64,000 nt of DNA from Pseudarthrobacter sp. (GTDB lineage Bacteria; Actinomycetota; Actinomycetes; Actinomycetales; Micrococcaceae), in contig JAPSJV010000001.1 of NCBI GenBank assembly GCA_031178005.1, positions 237,842-301,841 of the forward strand. Reading direction: 5' to 3'. Below, piece after piece: positions 33,619 through 43,168 of this stretch. Position numbers and translations under genes: made by a program. The first letter of the stretch is position 1. The number at the start of each line of letters is the position of its first letter. The notes beneath the pieces were generated by a model. That model searched no databases. It saw only the letters and a program-made list of their open reading frames with translations, and had not been told where the DNA came from.

Positions 33619-34911
33619 ATGATGATCAACCGCAGGAATTTCCTCACCACCATTGCACTGGGCACCGCATCTGCCGCCGTGCTCTCGGCTTGCGGCCAGT
33701 CCGGTACTACCGCAGGGAAGACCGGTTCGGCCGAGAATCCCGTCACCATCAACTACACCTGGTGGGGCAACGACGACCGTGCCGAGCGTACCCGCAAGGC
33801 CATTGCACTGTTCGAGTCCAAGAACCCGGATATCAAGGTCAACGGCAACTTCACTGACTTCGCCGGCTACTGGCAGAAGCGCGCCACCGAAGCAGCCGGT
33901 GGTGGCCTGCCGGACGTGATGCAGTGGGATCTTTCCTACCTGCGTGACTACGGCCAGCGCAACCAGCTCCTGGACCTCAGCACGGTGAACATCAACACGG
34001 ACGCTTTCGACAAGTCCCTGCTGCCCTCCGGCCAGATCCGGGGCAAGACCTATGGCATCCCCACCAGCACCAACGCCTTCGCGGTGTACTACGATCCCGC
34101 CAAGCTTGCCGCCGCCGGTGTTGCAGAGCCTGACGGCAACTGGAACTACAAGGAATTCCATGAATTCATGACCCAGGTGGGTACAAAGAGCAACGGTGCC
34201 TTCTTTGGCGGCGGCGACTACACAGCCGTTTGGTGGATGTTCAACATCTGGCTCCGCCAGAACAACATGGAAGCCTTCACGGAAGACGGAAAGCTCGGCT
34301 TCACCAAGGACGACCTCAAGAAGTGGTGGAGCCAGCCCGCAGATCTCCGCGGTACGCCGGCCATGATTCCTGAAGAGCGCGTCACCCAGCTCCTGCCCAA
34401 GTCGGCCTTCGGTTCCAACGCTACGGCCAGCGAGGTCACATGGGACAACTTCATGGCGGGTTACCTCGGGGACAGCGGCGCCAAGGAGCTCAAGCTTGTT
34501 CCTGTTCCGTCCGATGATCCGGATAACCTGGGCCTGTTCCTGAAGCCGTCCATGCTGATGGTTGCCAGTGCCAAGACCGAGTTCAAGGATGCCTCCGCAC
34601 GGTTCATCGACTTTATGGTCAATGATCCCGAGGTGGGCCAGATCTTCAAGACCTCACGTGGTGTTCCGGCGTCCAAGACCCAGCGTGACGGCACCACATT
34701 CGAAGGTACGGACAAGCTGGTTGTTGATTACGAGAAGTCCATCGAGAAGTACCTCAAGGACGCCCCGGAGCCGCCCATCGTCGGCTTCGGCACGCTGGAA
34801 TCCTCGTTCAAGCGCATCGCCTCGGACATGAACTACGGCAAGGTGGACATCAACGGAGCCGTTGACGCCTGGTTCAAGGAAGCCGAAGACATCATCAAGC
34901 AGAACGCCTGA
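33619..34911 (+). CDS. Sugar ABC transporter substrate-binding protein with twin-arginine-like lipoprotein signal
   Basis: This 430-aa solute-binding family 1 protein begins with MMINRRNFLTTIALGTASAAVLSAC, which combines an RRNFL twin-arginine motif and a lipobox, so it is a lipoprotein that may use the Tat route. The mature part includes INYTWWGNDDRAERTRKAIALFESKNPDIKV and GLPDVMQWDLSYLRDYG. The start at 33619 follows a strong AAGGAGG; the next codon is a second possible ATG. It opens the operon with two permeases and a DUF624-like gene. A rhamnose-type operator upstream hints at a rhamnoside or rhamnose ligand, by inference. Confidence 0.92.
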   Translation: MMINRRNFLTTIALGTASAAVLSACGQSGTTAGKTGSAENPVTINYTWWGNDDRAERTRKAIALFESKNPDIKVNGNFTDFAGYWQKRATEAAGGGLPDVMQWDLSYLRDYGQRNQLLDLSTVNINTDAFDKSLLPSGQIRGKTYGIPTSTNAFAVYYDPAKLAAAGVAEPDGNWNYKEFHEFMTQVGTKSNGAFFGGGDYTAVWWMFNIWLRQNNMEAFTEDGKLGFTKDDLKKWWSQPADLRGTPAMIPEERVTQLLPKSAFGSNATASEVTWDNFMAGYLGDSGAKELKLVPVPSDDPDNLGLFLKPSMLMVASAKTEFKDASARFIDFMVNDPEVGQIFKTSRGVPASKTQRDGTTFEGTDKLVVDYEKSIEKYLKDAPEPPIVGFGTLESSFKRIASDMNYGKVDINGAVDAWFKEAEDIIKQNA

Positions 34912-34942
34912 TCCCGGCGTTCACGACTGACGGAATGAACCT

Positions 34943-35890
34943 GTGACTCAAACCCAACCTGTGAGCAGGCGTTCGCCCGCTCCCTCGCTGCCGCGCAAGT
35001 CGCGGCAGCGGGGAGTGGACACCCGCGCCGGCTATACCTTCCTGCTGCCCTGGATGCTGGGCTTCTTCGCCCTCACCGCAGGGCCGATGATCGCCTCGCT
35101 GTACCTGTCCTTCACCAACTACAACCTCTTCGAACCGCCCAAGTGGATCGGCCTGGACAACTACCTCTCGCTGTTCCAGGACGAAAGGTTCATGCAGTCG
35201 GTGGGCGTGACCGTCAGTTACGTGGTCTTCGGTACCCCGCTCAAGCTCGCCGCGGCCCTGGCCGTAGCGATGCTCCTGAACAGCAAGCGCAAGGGCCAGG
35301 GGTTCTACCGTTCGGCGTTCTACGCCCCGTCCCTGATCGGCGCGTCCGTGTCCATCGCCATCGTCTGGAAGGCCATGTTCGGCGATGCCGGCCCGGTGGA
35401 CCAGGGACTGTCCTTCTTCGGGATCAACCTGGGCGGCTGGGTGGGCAACCCCTCCATGACCATGCCCATGTTCGTCCTGCTGACCGTGTGGCAGTTCGGC
35501 GCACCGATGGTCATCTTCCTCGCCGGCCTCAAGCAGATCCCGGGCGAACTCTACGAGGCAGCCTCAATGGACGGCGCCGGGCCCATCCGCAAGTTCTTCA
35601 ACATCACCTGGCCCATGCTTTCCCCGGTGATCTTCTTCAACCTGCTGATGGAAACCATCCACGCCTTCCAGATCTTCAACTCTGCCTACATCATCTCCAA
35701 CGGTGAAGGCGGCCCAGCCGGCTCCACCCTCTTCTACACCCTCTACCTGTACCTGCGCGGGTTCAGCGACTTCCGGATGGGCTACGCCTCGGCAATGGCC
35801 TGGCTCCTTCTGATCGTCGTGGGCATCCTGACCCTGATCATCTTCCGCACGTCCAAGTCCTGGGTCCACTACAGCGGTGATTCGAAATGA
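34943..35890 (+). CDS. Sugar ABC transporter permease (MalF type)
   Basis: This 315-aa membrane subunit has six hydrophobic segments (GYTFLLPWMLGFFALTAGPMIASLYLSF first) and the EAA loop LYEAASMDGAGPIRKFFNITWPMLSP. It starts at GTG 34943, 31 bases after the binding-protein gene, and overlaps the next permease by 4 bases. It forms the importer channel with that permease; no ATPase gene is present. Confidence 0.93.
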   Translation: MTQTQPVSRRSPAPSLPRKSRQRGVDTRAGYTFLLPWMLGFFALTAGPMIASLYLSFTNYNLFEPPKWIGLDNYLSLFQDERFMQSVGVTVSYVVFGTPLKLAAALAVAMLLNSKRKGQGFYRSAFYAPSLIGASVSIAIVWKAMFGDAGPVDQGLSFFGINLGGWVGNPSMTMPMFVLLTVWQFGAPMVIFLAGLKQIPGELYEAASMDGAGPIRKFFNITWPMLSPVIFFNLLMETIHAFQIFNSAYIISNGEGGPAGSTLFYTLYLYLRGFSDFRMGYASAMAWLLLIVVGILTLIIFRTSKSWVHYSGDSK

Positions 35891-36804
35891 CAACCACGGC
35901 AACACCCACACAATCAGCTCCGGAGACTCCGGCCGCGATCTACAACCCGAAGTCTGAAACCAGTCTCGCCAAAGGCATCAAGAGCGCGATCTTCCACATC
36001 GTGGCGATCGGCCTGGTCTCCATCGTGCTCTACCCGGCACTGTGGATGATCGCCTCGTCCTTCAAGCCAAACTCGGAAATCGGCGGCTCCAACACCGCGC
36101 TGTGGTCCAACAACTTCAGCATGGACAACTTCGTCACCGCCATGGACGGCATCGGTGGAGTCTCCACTATGACGTTCTTCACCAACTCGCTGATCCTCGC
36201 CGTCGGTGCCGTGGTGGGTACCGTACTTTCGGCCAGCATCTCCGCCTACGCCTTCGCCCGGATCAACTTCCCCGGCCGCGGATTCTTCTTCGGCATGATG
36301 ATCGCCACCTTGCTCCTGCCCTTCCACGTCGTTATCATCCCGCAGTACATCGTGTTCCAGCAGCTCGGATTCGTGGACACCTACATCCCGCTGCTGATCG
36401 GCAAGTTCCTCGCAGCCGACGCGTTCTTCGTCTTCCTCATGGTCCAGTTCATGCGCGGCCTCCCGGCCGAACTGGACGAAGCCGCCAGGATCGACGGCGC
36501 CGGCCACGTCAGGATCTTCGGCTCCATCATGCTCCCCCTGATGAAACCGGCACTGATCTCCACCTCGATCTTCAGCTTCATCTGGAGCTGGAACGACTTC
36601 CTCGGACCGCTGCTCTACCTGAACACCCCCGAGAAATACCCGCTGCCCCTGGCCCTGCGCCTCTTTGTGGACCAGACCCAAAGCTCCGACTACGGAGCCA
36701 TGATCGCGATGTCCGTGCTGGCCCTCATGCCCGTACTGATCTTCTTCCTGATCTTCCAGCGGTACATTGTTGAAGGCGTCTCCACCCAAGGCCTGAAGGG
36801 CTGA
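35887..36804 (+). CDS. Sugar ABC transporter permease (MalG type)
   Basis: This 305-aa membrane subunit has six hydrophobic segments and the EAA loop LDEAARIDGAGHVRIFGSIMLPLMKPAL. It shares long runs with the 28924-29871 permease (LLPFHVVIIPQYI, DAFFVFLMVQF), which indicates duplication of the whole importer. The start codon overlaps the previous stop (ATGA). Confidence 0.93.
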   Translation: MTTTATPTQSAPETPAAIYNPKSETSLAKGIKSAIFHIVAIGLVSIVLYPALWMIASSFKPNSEIGGSNTALWSNNFSMDNFVTAMDGIGGVSTMTFFTNSLILAVGAVVGTVLSASISAYAFARINFPGRGFFFGMMIATLLLPFHVVIIPQYIVFQQLGFVDTYIPLLIGKFLAADAFFVFLMVQFMRGLPAELDEAARIDGAGHVRIFGSIMLPLMKPALISTSIFSFIWSWNDFLGPLLYLNTPEKYPLPLALRLFVDQTQSSDYGAMIAMSVLALMPVLIFFLIFQRYIVEGVSTQGLKG

Positions 36805-36816
36805 CGGAGACAGAAA

Positions 36817-37506
36817 ATGAGCACCATGGATACGACCCGCCGCGCGCAGGACAACAACGACCGTATGCCGGTCAACAAGTTCGCACTCTTCGCCGAAACG
36901 CTGCTGGCCGGCGTTGTGGTCCTGGTGCTGTCCCTTCCCCTGATCACGATGCCCGCCGCGTACGCGGCGGGCATCGCCCACCTTAAGCGCCACCTTGACG
37001 GCCGGGACGATTCCATCCGCGGCCTCTGGGACTTGTTCCGTGCTGCGCTGCCCGGCAGCTGGAAGACAGGCTTTATTACTGCGGCCGCCGCCGTCGTGAT
37101 TGTCATCAATCTTCTGCTCGCCTGGGTGGGCCAGCTGCCCGGCCGGGACGTGATCCTGCCCGTAACGCTGATCGTTGCCACATCCTGCGCTGTCCTGCTC
37201 CTGCGCACGGCCACCGCGTGGTCCCTTCCGGGCGGTCTGCCCTCAGTCGCACCGGGTGTCAACCACGACGGCGGCACGGAAACTAAAGATGGCACCGGCG
37301 CCCCCGCGTGGCGGTCGGCGCTGCAAACGGGCAAAGCCGCCAGCCTCAGCGATTGGACCGGGTCCCTTCTGCTCGTGGCGGCATTGTTTATGGCCGTGGT
37401 GTTCGTCTGGATGCTGCCGGCACTGTTTGTTGTGGTTCCCGGGACGCTGATCCTGGCCGCGGCCGCCGTCGAATTCCGGTCCAACAGCAACAGGACAGGC
37501 GGCTAG
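36817..37506 (+). CDS. DUF624/YesL-like membrane protein
   Basis: This 229-aa protein has about four hydrophobic segments (LLAGVVVLVLSLPLITMPAAYAAGIAHL, GFITAAAAVVIVINLLLAW, VILPVTLIVATSCAVLLL and a C-terminal pair). The stretch LITMPAAYAAGIAHLKRHLDGRDDSIRGLWDLFRAALPGSWKTG resembles the N-terminal part of YesL/DUF624 proteins, which often accompany CUT1 importers for plant oligosaccharides. Its role is unknown. It is the fourth gene of the importer operon (12-base gap). The match is suggestive, not certain. Confidence 0.65.
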   Translation: MSTMDTTRRAQDNNDRMPVNKFALFAETLLAGVVVLVLSLPLITMPAAYAAGIAHLKRHLDGRDDSIRGLWDLFRAALPGSWKTGFITAAAAVVIVINLLLAWVGQLPGRDVILPVTLIVATSCAVLLLRTATAWSLPGGLPSVAPGVNHDGGTETKDGTGAPAWRSALQTGKAASLSDWTGSLLLVAALFMAVVFVWMLPALFVVVPGTLILAAAAVEFRSNSNRTGG

Positions 37507-37515
37507 GCAACTCCC

Positions 37516-38787
37516 GTGCCTCCACAGGATTCCCCAACTTCCCCCATTTCCGAAACAACCGTCCCACTGGAACCAGAACGCCGGGAACGCTGGTACCAGC
37601 TGCTGGGCAGCCGCAACTACCGGCTGTTCCTCGCCGCCCAGGTCACCGGCGGAATTGGGGTCTCCATGCAGAGGCTGGCGCAGGATTGGCTGATCCTGCA
37701 GCTCACCGGAAGCCCTGCCGCTGTGGGGCTGGCCGTCGCGCTGCAGTTCCTGCCCATGCTGGTGATCGGTCCGCTGAGCGGGATCGTCGTGGACCTGTTT
37801 CCCAAACGCAGGATCATGCTGGTCTGCCAGGTGATCGCCGCGGCCCTGGCCCTGACCCTGGCCATCTGGGACGGGACCGGCACTGTTCCGGTCATTGCCG
37901 TCTACATCAGCTGCGTGGTCCTGGGCCTCAGCTCCGCGATCGACAGCCCCACCCGCCAGGTTTTTGTGAATGAAGTGGTGGGCGATGCCCGGCTGCGGCC
38001 TGCAATCGGCCTGAACAACGCCATCATCCAGCTCGGTGCCATGGCGGGCCCGGCGCTGGGGGGCGTGCTGATAGCCGCCTATGGCACCGCCGCGGCATTC
38101 GCATCCAACGCCGCGCTGTGCCTGCTGGTGCTGGTCCTGGTCGTGGCCATCAGGACTGACCAGCTGCATCACAGCCCGCCCGCAACGCGTGGACGAGGCC
38201 AGGTGCTGGCCGGATTCCGCTACGTCCGGGATCGGCCACGCCTTTTACTGATCATCCTGCTGGCCGGTCTGCTCGGCGCCTTCGGCATGAACGGGCCAGT
38301 GGTCCTGGCGGCGTTCGCGGACCAGGTCTGGCACAACGGCGCGGCAGGCTTCGGCGTCTTCAATACCCTCAGCGCCTGCGGAGCGCTGGTGGGTGCACTC
38401 GTGGCGGCCCGGCTTCGCAGTTCGGGGCGCAAGACCATTGTGCTGTCCGCCGCGCTGTTCGGAATGACCCAGCTGGTGGCCGCCCTGATGCCCACGGTTG
38501 AGTCCTTTATGGTGCTGCTGGTTGTGGTGGGCATGATGACGCTGGTGTTCCTGACCTCCGCCGCCACCACTGTGCAGCTGGAAGCGGACGCGGAAATCCG
38601 CGGCCGCGTGATGGCACTGTACCTGCCCCTGCTGATGGGCGGCCACGCCATGGGCGGGCTGTTGGCGGGCTGGCTGACCGAGTCGTTCGGCGTCCGCGAA
38701 GGCCTGGTTGTCACCGGGGCGCTGGGCATCCTGTCCGCTGGCGTGGTCGGGCTCTTGCTATGGCTGAACTCGAAGGCCGTGAAATGA
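37516..38787 (+). CDS. MFS transporter (EmrB/drug-efflux-like)
   Basis: This 423-aa protein has twelve predicted membrane segments of the major facilitator superfamily. The region GLAVALQFLPMLVIGPLSGIVVDLFPKRRIMLVCQ carries the cytoplasmic loop motif between segments 2 and 3. The overall pattern (RNYRLFLAAQVTGGIGVSMQRLAQDWLIL) is that of the MFS_3 proteins usually annotated as drug exporters; sugar efflux is an alternative. GTG 37516 is 10 bases after the DUF624-like gene, so it may be read from the same transcript. Confidence 0.8.
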   Translation: MPPQDSPTSPISETTVPLEPERRERWYQLLGSRNYRLFLAAQVTGGIGVSMQRLAQDWLILQLTGSPAAVGLAVALQFLPMLVIGPLSGIVVDLFPKRRIMLVCQVIAAALALTLAIWDGTGTVPVIAVYISCVVLGLSSAIDSPTRQVFVNEVVGDARLRPAIGLNNAIIQLGAMAGPALGGVLIAAYGTAAAFASNAALCLLVLVLVVAIRTDQLHHSPPATRGRGQVLAGFRYVRDRPRLLLIILLAGLLGAFGMNGPVVLAAFADQVWHNGAAGFGVFNTLSACGALVGALVAARLRSSGRKTIVLSAALFGMTQLVAALMPTVESFMVLLVVVGMMTLVFLTSAATTVQLEADAEIRGRVMALYLPLLMGGHAMGGLLAGWLTESFGVREGLVVTGALGILSAGVVGLLLWLNSKAVK

Positions 38788-38793
38788 TGAGCC

Positions 38794-40026
38794 ATGCCTC
38801 CGATGCAGCTCTCCAGCAAACTACTGAACGTCAAGTATGAACTCCGCGGCCCGGTCCTCCATGCGGCCAGGGCGATGGAAGCCGAGGGCCATCGGATCCT
38901 GAAAATGAACCTGGGAGATACGGCGCCATTTGGCCTGGAAGCCCCGGAATCGGTGGTGGTGGACATGATCCACCACCTGCGCGGCGCCCAGGGCTACAGC
39001 GACTCCAAGGGGATCTTTTCGGCCAGGACCGCCATCTCGCAGTACTACCAGACGCGTGGGCTGATGCAGATCGGCGTCGAGGACATCTTCGTCGGCAACG
39101 GCGTCAGCGAGCTGATTTCCATGACCCTGCAGGCGTTCCTGGAGAATGGCGACGAAATCCTGATCCCGGCCCCTGACTATCCGCTCTGGACGGCGGCTGT
39201 GAACCTGGCCGGCGGCAAAGCGGTGCATTACCTCTGCGACGAGGACGAATACTGGTGGCCGGATATGGCGGACGTCGAGTCGAAGATCACCGGCCGTACC
39301 AAGGGGATTGTGATCATCAACCCCAACAATCCCACGGGAGCCGTTTACCCGCGGCACATCGTGGAGCAGTTCGCCGAGCTGGCCCGGAAGCATGACCTGG
39401 TGCTCTTCTCCGATGAGATCTATGAGAAGGTCCGGTACGGCGACGTCGAACACATCCACACCGCAGCCGTGGCTGAAGACGTCTGCTGCCTCACCTTCAG
39501 CGGGCTTTCCAAGGCCTACCGGATGCCTGGCTACCGGGCGGGATGGGTGGCCATTACTGGACCGCTGGTTGCTACGGAAGCCTACCGGGAAGGCCTGGAG
39601 CTGCTGGCGTCCCTCCGGCTCTGTGCCAACGTCCCGGCCCAGCATGCCATCCAGACGTGCCTGGGCGGCTACCAGAGCATCGAGGAGCTGATCCGGCCCG
39701 GAGGCAGGCTGCATGACCAGCGGGACCTGGCCCTGGAACTGCTCATCGCCATTCCCGGTGTTACCTGCGTTCCGGCGGCCGGCGCCATGTACCTGTTCCC
39801 GCGCCTCGACCCGGAGATGTACCCCTTCGAAAGCGACGAGCAGTTCGTCCTGGACCTGCTGAAGGAACAGAAAATCCTGGTCTCACATGGAACGGCTTTC
39901 AACTGGCCAAGGCCTGATCATTTCCGCTTTGTCATCCTGCCTTCCGTGGTGGACATCAAGGAAGCCGTTCGGCGGATTGATACGTTCCTGGCGCAGTACC
40001 GGAAGGCAGCCGAACCTCTGCAGTGA
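38794..40026 (+). CDS. Class I/II pyridoxal-phosphate aminotransferase (alanine aminotransferase-like)
   Basis: This 410-aa aminotransferase has ILKMNLGDTAPFGLEAPESV, GNGVSELISMTLQAFLENGDEILIPAPDYPLW, IINPNNPTGAVY, FSDEIYEKVRYG and the PLP Lys in TFSGLSKAYRMPGYRAGW. The MQLSSKLLNVKYELRGPVLHAARAMEAEGH opening is that of AlaA/AlaT-type enzymes, which make alanine from pyruvate and glutamate. It follows the MFS gene by 6 bases. Its last 71 bases overlap the 3' end of the convergent GH78 gene. A start at ATG 38803 is also possible. Confidence 0.88.
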   Translation: MPPMQLSSKLLNVKYELRGPVLHAARAMEAEGHRILKMNLGDTAPFGLEAPESVVVDMIHHLRGAQGYSDSKGIFSARTAISQYYQTRGLMQIGVEDIFVGNGVSELISMTLQAFLENGDEILIPAPDYPLWTAAVNLAGGKAVHYLCDEDEYWWPDMADVESKITGRTKGIVIINPNNPTGAVYPRHIVEQFAELARKHDLVLFSDEIYEKVRYGDVEHIHTAAVAEDVCCLTFSGLSKAYRMPGYRAGWVAITGPLVATEAYREGLELLASLRLCANVPAQHAIQTCLGGYQSIEELIRPGGRLHDQRDLALELLIAIPGVTCVPAAGAMYLFPRLDPEMYPFESDEQFVLDLLKEQKILVSHGTAFNWPRPDHFRFVILPSVVDIKEAVRRIDTFLAQYRKAAEPLQ

Positions 40027-43000
40027 CGCCGGCAGGGAGTGTGTAGTCCAGCACCATTGAGCCTGAAGCGCGGCTCCAGGAAACATGGATCATGCCGGTG
40101 GTGCATGGGATGGAACCGTTGGCGCTTTCCAGCCGGCAAAGGGGCGGCTCAATCACGACGGCGGTACCACCCGGGGCGGTAAAGCGGACGCCCAGCAGGT
40201 ACTCCAAAATTTCCTTCAGGATGGACGCGGACCAGGCATGCGACTGGCTGTAGTCCGAGCCTTCGTCCAGATCCCACGCTTCCCAGGTGAAGGTGGCTCC
40301 CCGCTCCAGAAGGCGGGCAAATCCGGGGTGCCCCGAGGATGTCAGCAGGTCCAGGACGGCGTCCACCTTGCCTTGGCGCAGCAACGCCCGCACCAGCCGG
40401 TGGACGGTCAGGGGTCCCTGTTGCATGCCCATCGCAGCGATCTGCCCGGCATCCGCCTGTGCGAACTCCGGGGCCGTGATTCCCAACGAGAGCGGGAACG
40501 ACGCCGCGTGCTGGGACGCGTGGGTGCTGGGTGTGCCGTCGGCATGCAGTCCGTCGACCATCACGCCATCTACCCGCAGCCTCCGGCGGATGGCATCGGA
40601 CAGGGCATGGGCGCGCTGTTCAAAGCTGGCCGCGGAGCCCTCCGCCTCCTGCGTGCTTCCGGCCACTCGGCAGAGCCTGGCGGCGGACTGCAGCGCGGAG
40701 ACAGCTTGGGCGTTGACTGTGGTCTTGGCCGCACACTCCATGTCATAGCCGAACCTCCCCGGAGCAGGCCAGTCCACGATTCCGTGCAGGTAGGGCCCGG
40801 AACCTCCACCCAACCTGGTGACCAATCCCGCCGTCGGGCCTTCCTCCGGGATGTGCCGCAGCGGGTAAGCGGCGGCGTCACACAGAGCTGGCAGGATCTC
40901 CCTTATCAGCGCAAGATCGCCGGTGCGGAGATAGTATTCCTCGGCCCATTCCGGAAGCATGAGCGAGAAATCCGGGATTTCGCGCTTGCCGTCGCCGTTG
41001 GGGTACACAGCGTTGAAATGCCCGCGGTCTCCGGCGCGGTGCCAGTAGCGGGCGCCGGACCAGGCGAATTCCCGCAGCGCCTGGGCAGTGAATGCGTGCT
41101 CGCCGAACAATGCCATGGTGCCGTAGGAAATGTTGACGGCATCGGCCAGGAACTGGCCCTTTTCCCGCGTGGGAGTGTCCACAAACTGTTCCTGGACACC
41201 GTGCAGGGCGGAATCCCTGAGCAGCGCAAAAACGGCATTCAAAGTGGCGTCCGAAGAACTGAAGCTGCCCTCGACGGGGTGCTTTCCATGAACCACGACG
41301 GCGCCCGCCCGGACAATGTCTGAAGCGTCCAGCCCCGGGAACTCGAGGTAGCGGAAGCCCAGATGGATGTTTGCCCGGTAACTGTGCGGGCCGTCCGGCT
41401 GGACGTAGGGAAAGGACATGTCCGTGTTCTGGCTGGCGGTCCTGCCGGCGTCCACCCTGCCGTCCGGGGTGAGCTGGTAGCCGGCCCGGAGCATCACCGT
41501 GCGGCCGGCGATTCCCGTGGCGAAATCGATGTCCGGACGCCCCGGGATGACCTTCCCGAAGTCCGCCACAAGGGTTCCGTCGGCCGCCGTCAGCAGCCTT
41601 GCCGCTGTTACAGGACGGGCCGCCACCACCGTTCTGCGGGGGTGGACGGCCGGGAACTCCGGACTGGGATGGGGGCCGTAGCTCAGGGCTGGCGAACTTG
41701 TTGCGTCAGGTGCGGCCGTTGCATCGAAATACTCGACGGTATCGCCCTCGTCATTGCGATACCCCGCCTGCCGGTAGGGTCCTTCGCTGACCTGCCACCC
41801 GCTGCCGGTGCCGTGCGCCTCGCGGCGGCCATCCGCATATTCCAGGTTCAACTGCAGGAGCAATCCGGGATGCGCGGCGGCACGGCCCTGGCCGGGCCCA
41901 TACCAGTGCAGCAGCACGTCCAATCCGGCCTGGTCCGCGCCGTGCAGGACGGCGGTGACGTCAACGCCGTCGTAATATCCCTCTCCGGGGTACCCGAAAC
42001 TTGTGGTGGTGAGGCACTCGGTTCCGTTGATCCGGACGGTGGCGCGATGGCAGGCCGCCACGTAAAGGCGTGCCCGCACCACATCGCCCCGCAAGGGAAT
42101 GCAGTGTGTGGCGCGGGTCCACTCATCGGGCTGGCGGTGGTTGGTGGCAGTGGGCCAGTCCCGCAAGGGATCTGTTTCCTGTTGCACAAAGTCGCGGGAA
42201 AGCAGCACGGGCGCGGATTGTTCGACGCCGGCACGCACCTCGATGCGGGCGTATTCGGCCTGGCTGCGGGGTCCCTGATGGAAGGCTATGCCATGCACCG
42301 CGGAAGGCAGGACGGCAGCGGCGAGGATCTCGACGCCGTCGAGAATTACCGCGATGGTGGTGCCGTCATCGTGGATTTGCAGCGTCCGCCAGCCACCGGG
42401 ACAAGCATCCGGGGCGTCATCCTGGCCGAGCTGCCCGGCAGCAAGGATCCGGGTGTCCGGAGCGGAGGCGCAGGGGATTTCCCAGAGCGGGGCTTCCCGG
42501 AGGACCACGTCTCCGGCATGTCCCAGTTCCACCAGGAGCCCGGTGCCTGCGCCGCTGGAGCGAATAAGAATGCCGGCCAGGCCAAGCTGCGGACGGACAA
42601 CAGCCATGACCGTCCGGACGGGTGAAGTGGGCAAAATTCCGGACCGTTCACTCTCCGGGACACCGGGCTCCGGCCACGGCAACCACGGTGATCCGGCTAC
42701 CCGGAGCACCCCGCCGAGCAGGTCGAGTGGGCCACGTCCGCCTGGCTTCCGATGGATCCATTCGGCCTGCCAGCCGCCTTTGCCATGGCCTGCAGATCCA
42801 GCCCGGCTGCCGTTGAGCCCCGTGCTGAATACCTTGGCCCCGGACCAAGGGCCTGGCTGGTTGGCTGCATCCATGACCCGGACGCGCCAGGAATAGTCGG
42901 AATCGTCGGCAAGCTCCGGGCCCTCGTAAGGCAGGCCGAAGCAGCGGGAGGAAGCAATGTGCCCGGAGCTCCACACTTCGTCGCCGGCGGTGCCCAGGAC

Positions 43001-43168
43001 CTGGACTTCGTAGCCGGTCTGGGCGCGGGATGCCCAGGTTTCTTCGGTCTGTCCACGCCCACCGTGGGTCTTCTCCAGCTGCCAGCCGAAAACGGGACGC
43101 GCCCCGGCGGTCAGGCAATCCGGCATGCCCTCGGTACAGAGCTCAACAGCCCGCAGCGACCCGCCCAT
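39956..43168 (-). CDS. GH78 alpha-L-rhamnosidase
   Basis: This 1070-aa protein follows the GH78 plan: an N-terminal Fn3-like part (about 20-130: TGYEVQVLGTAGDEVWSSGHI, YSWRVRVMD), beta domains, and an (alpha/alpha)6 barrel from about residue 640 (PVEGSFSSSDATLNAVFALLRDSALHGVQEQFVDTPTREKGQFLADAVNISYG), then FTWEAWDLDEGSDYSQSHAWSASILKEILEYLLGVRF and a C-terminal beta sheet. It removes terminal alpha-L-rhamnose from oligomers. No signal peptide is seen. ATG 43168 uses the last base of the upstream Gfo/Idh stop (TGATG), so I reject the longer frame starting at 43234. Its end overlaps the convergent aminotransferase gene by 71 bases. Confidence 0.88.
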   Translation of the reverse strand: MGGSLRAVELCTEGMPDCLTAGARPVFGWQLEKTHGGRGQTEETWASRAQTGYEVQVLGTAGDEVWSSGHIASSRCFGLPYEGPELADDSDYSWRVRVMDAANQPGPWSGAKVFSTGLNGSRAGSAGHGKGGWQAEWIHRKPGGRGPLDLLGGVLRVAGSPWLPWPEPGVPESERSGILPTSPVRTVMAVVRPQLGLAGILIRSSGAGTGLLVELGHAGDVVLREAPLWEIPCASAPDTRILAAGQLGQDDAPDACPGGWRTLQIHDDGTTIAVILDGVEILAAAVLPSAVHGIAFHQGPRSQAEYARIEVRAGVEQSAPVLLSRDFVQQETDPLRDWPTATNHRQPDEWTRATHCIPLRGDVVRARLYVAACHRATVRINGTECLTTTSFGYPGEGYYDGVDVTAVLHGADQAGLDVLLHWYGPGQGRAAAHPGLLLQLNLEYADGRREAHGTGSGWQVSEGPYRQAGYRNDEGDTVEYFDATAAPDATSSPALSYGPHPSPEFPAVHPRRTVVAARPVTAARLLTAADGTLVADFGKVIPGRPDIDFATGIAGRTVMLRAGYQLTPDGRVDAGRTASQNTDMSFPYVQPDGPHSYRANIHLGFRYLEFPGLDASDIVRAGAVVVHGKHPVEGSFSSSDATLNAVFALLRDSALHGVQEQFVDTPTREKGQFLADAVNISYGTMALFGEHAFTAQALREFAWSGARYWHRAGDRGHFNAVYPNGDGKREIPDFSLMLPEWAEEYYLRTGDLALIREILPALCDAAAYPLRHIPEEGPTAGLVTRLGGGSGPYLHGIVDWPAPGRFGYDMECAAKTTVNAQAVSALQSAARLCRVAGSTQEAEGSAASFEQRAHALSDAIRRRLRVDGVMVDGLHADGTPSTHASQHAASFPLSLGITAPEFAQADAGQIAAMGMQQGPLTVHRLVRALLRQGKVDAVLDLLTSSGHPGFARLLERGATFTWEAWDLDEGSDYSQSHAWSASILKEILEYLLGVRFTAPGGTAVVIEPPLCRLESANGSIPCTTGMIHVSWSRASGSMVLDYTLPAGVTAEVRLPSGTAPGTYQSAERLP

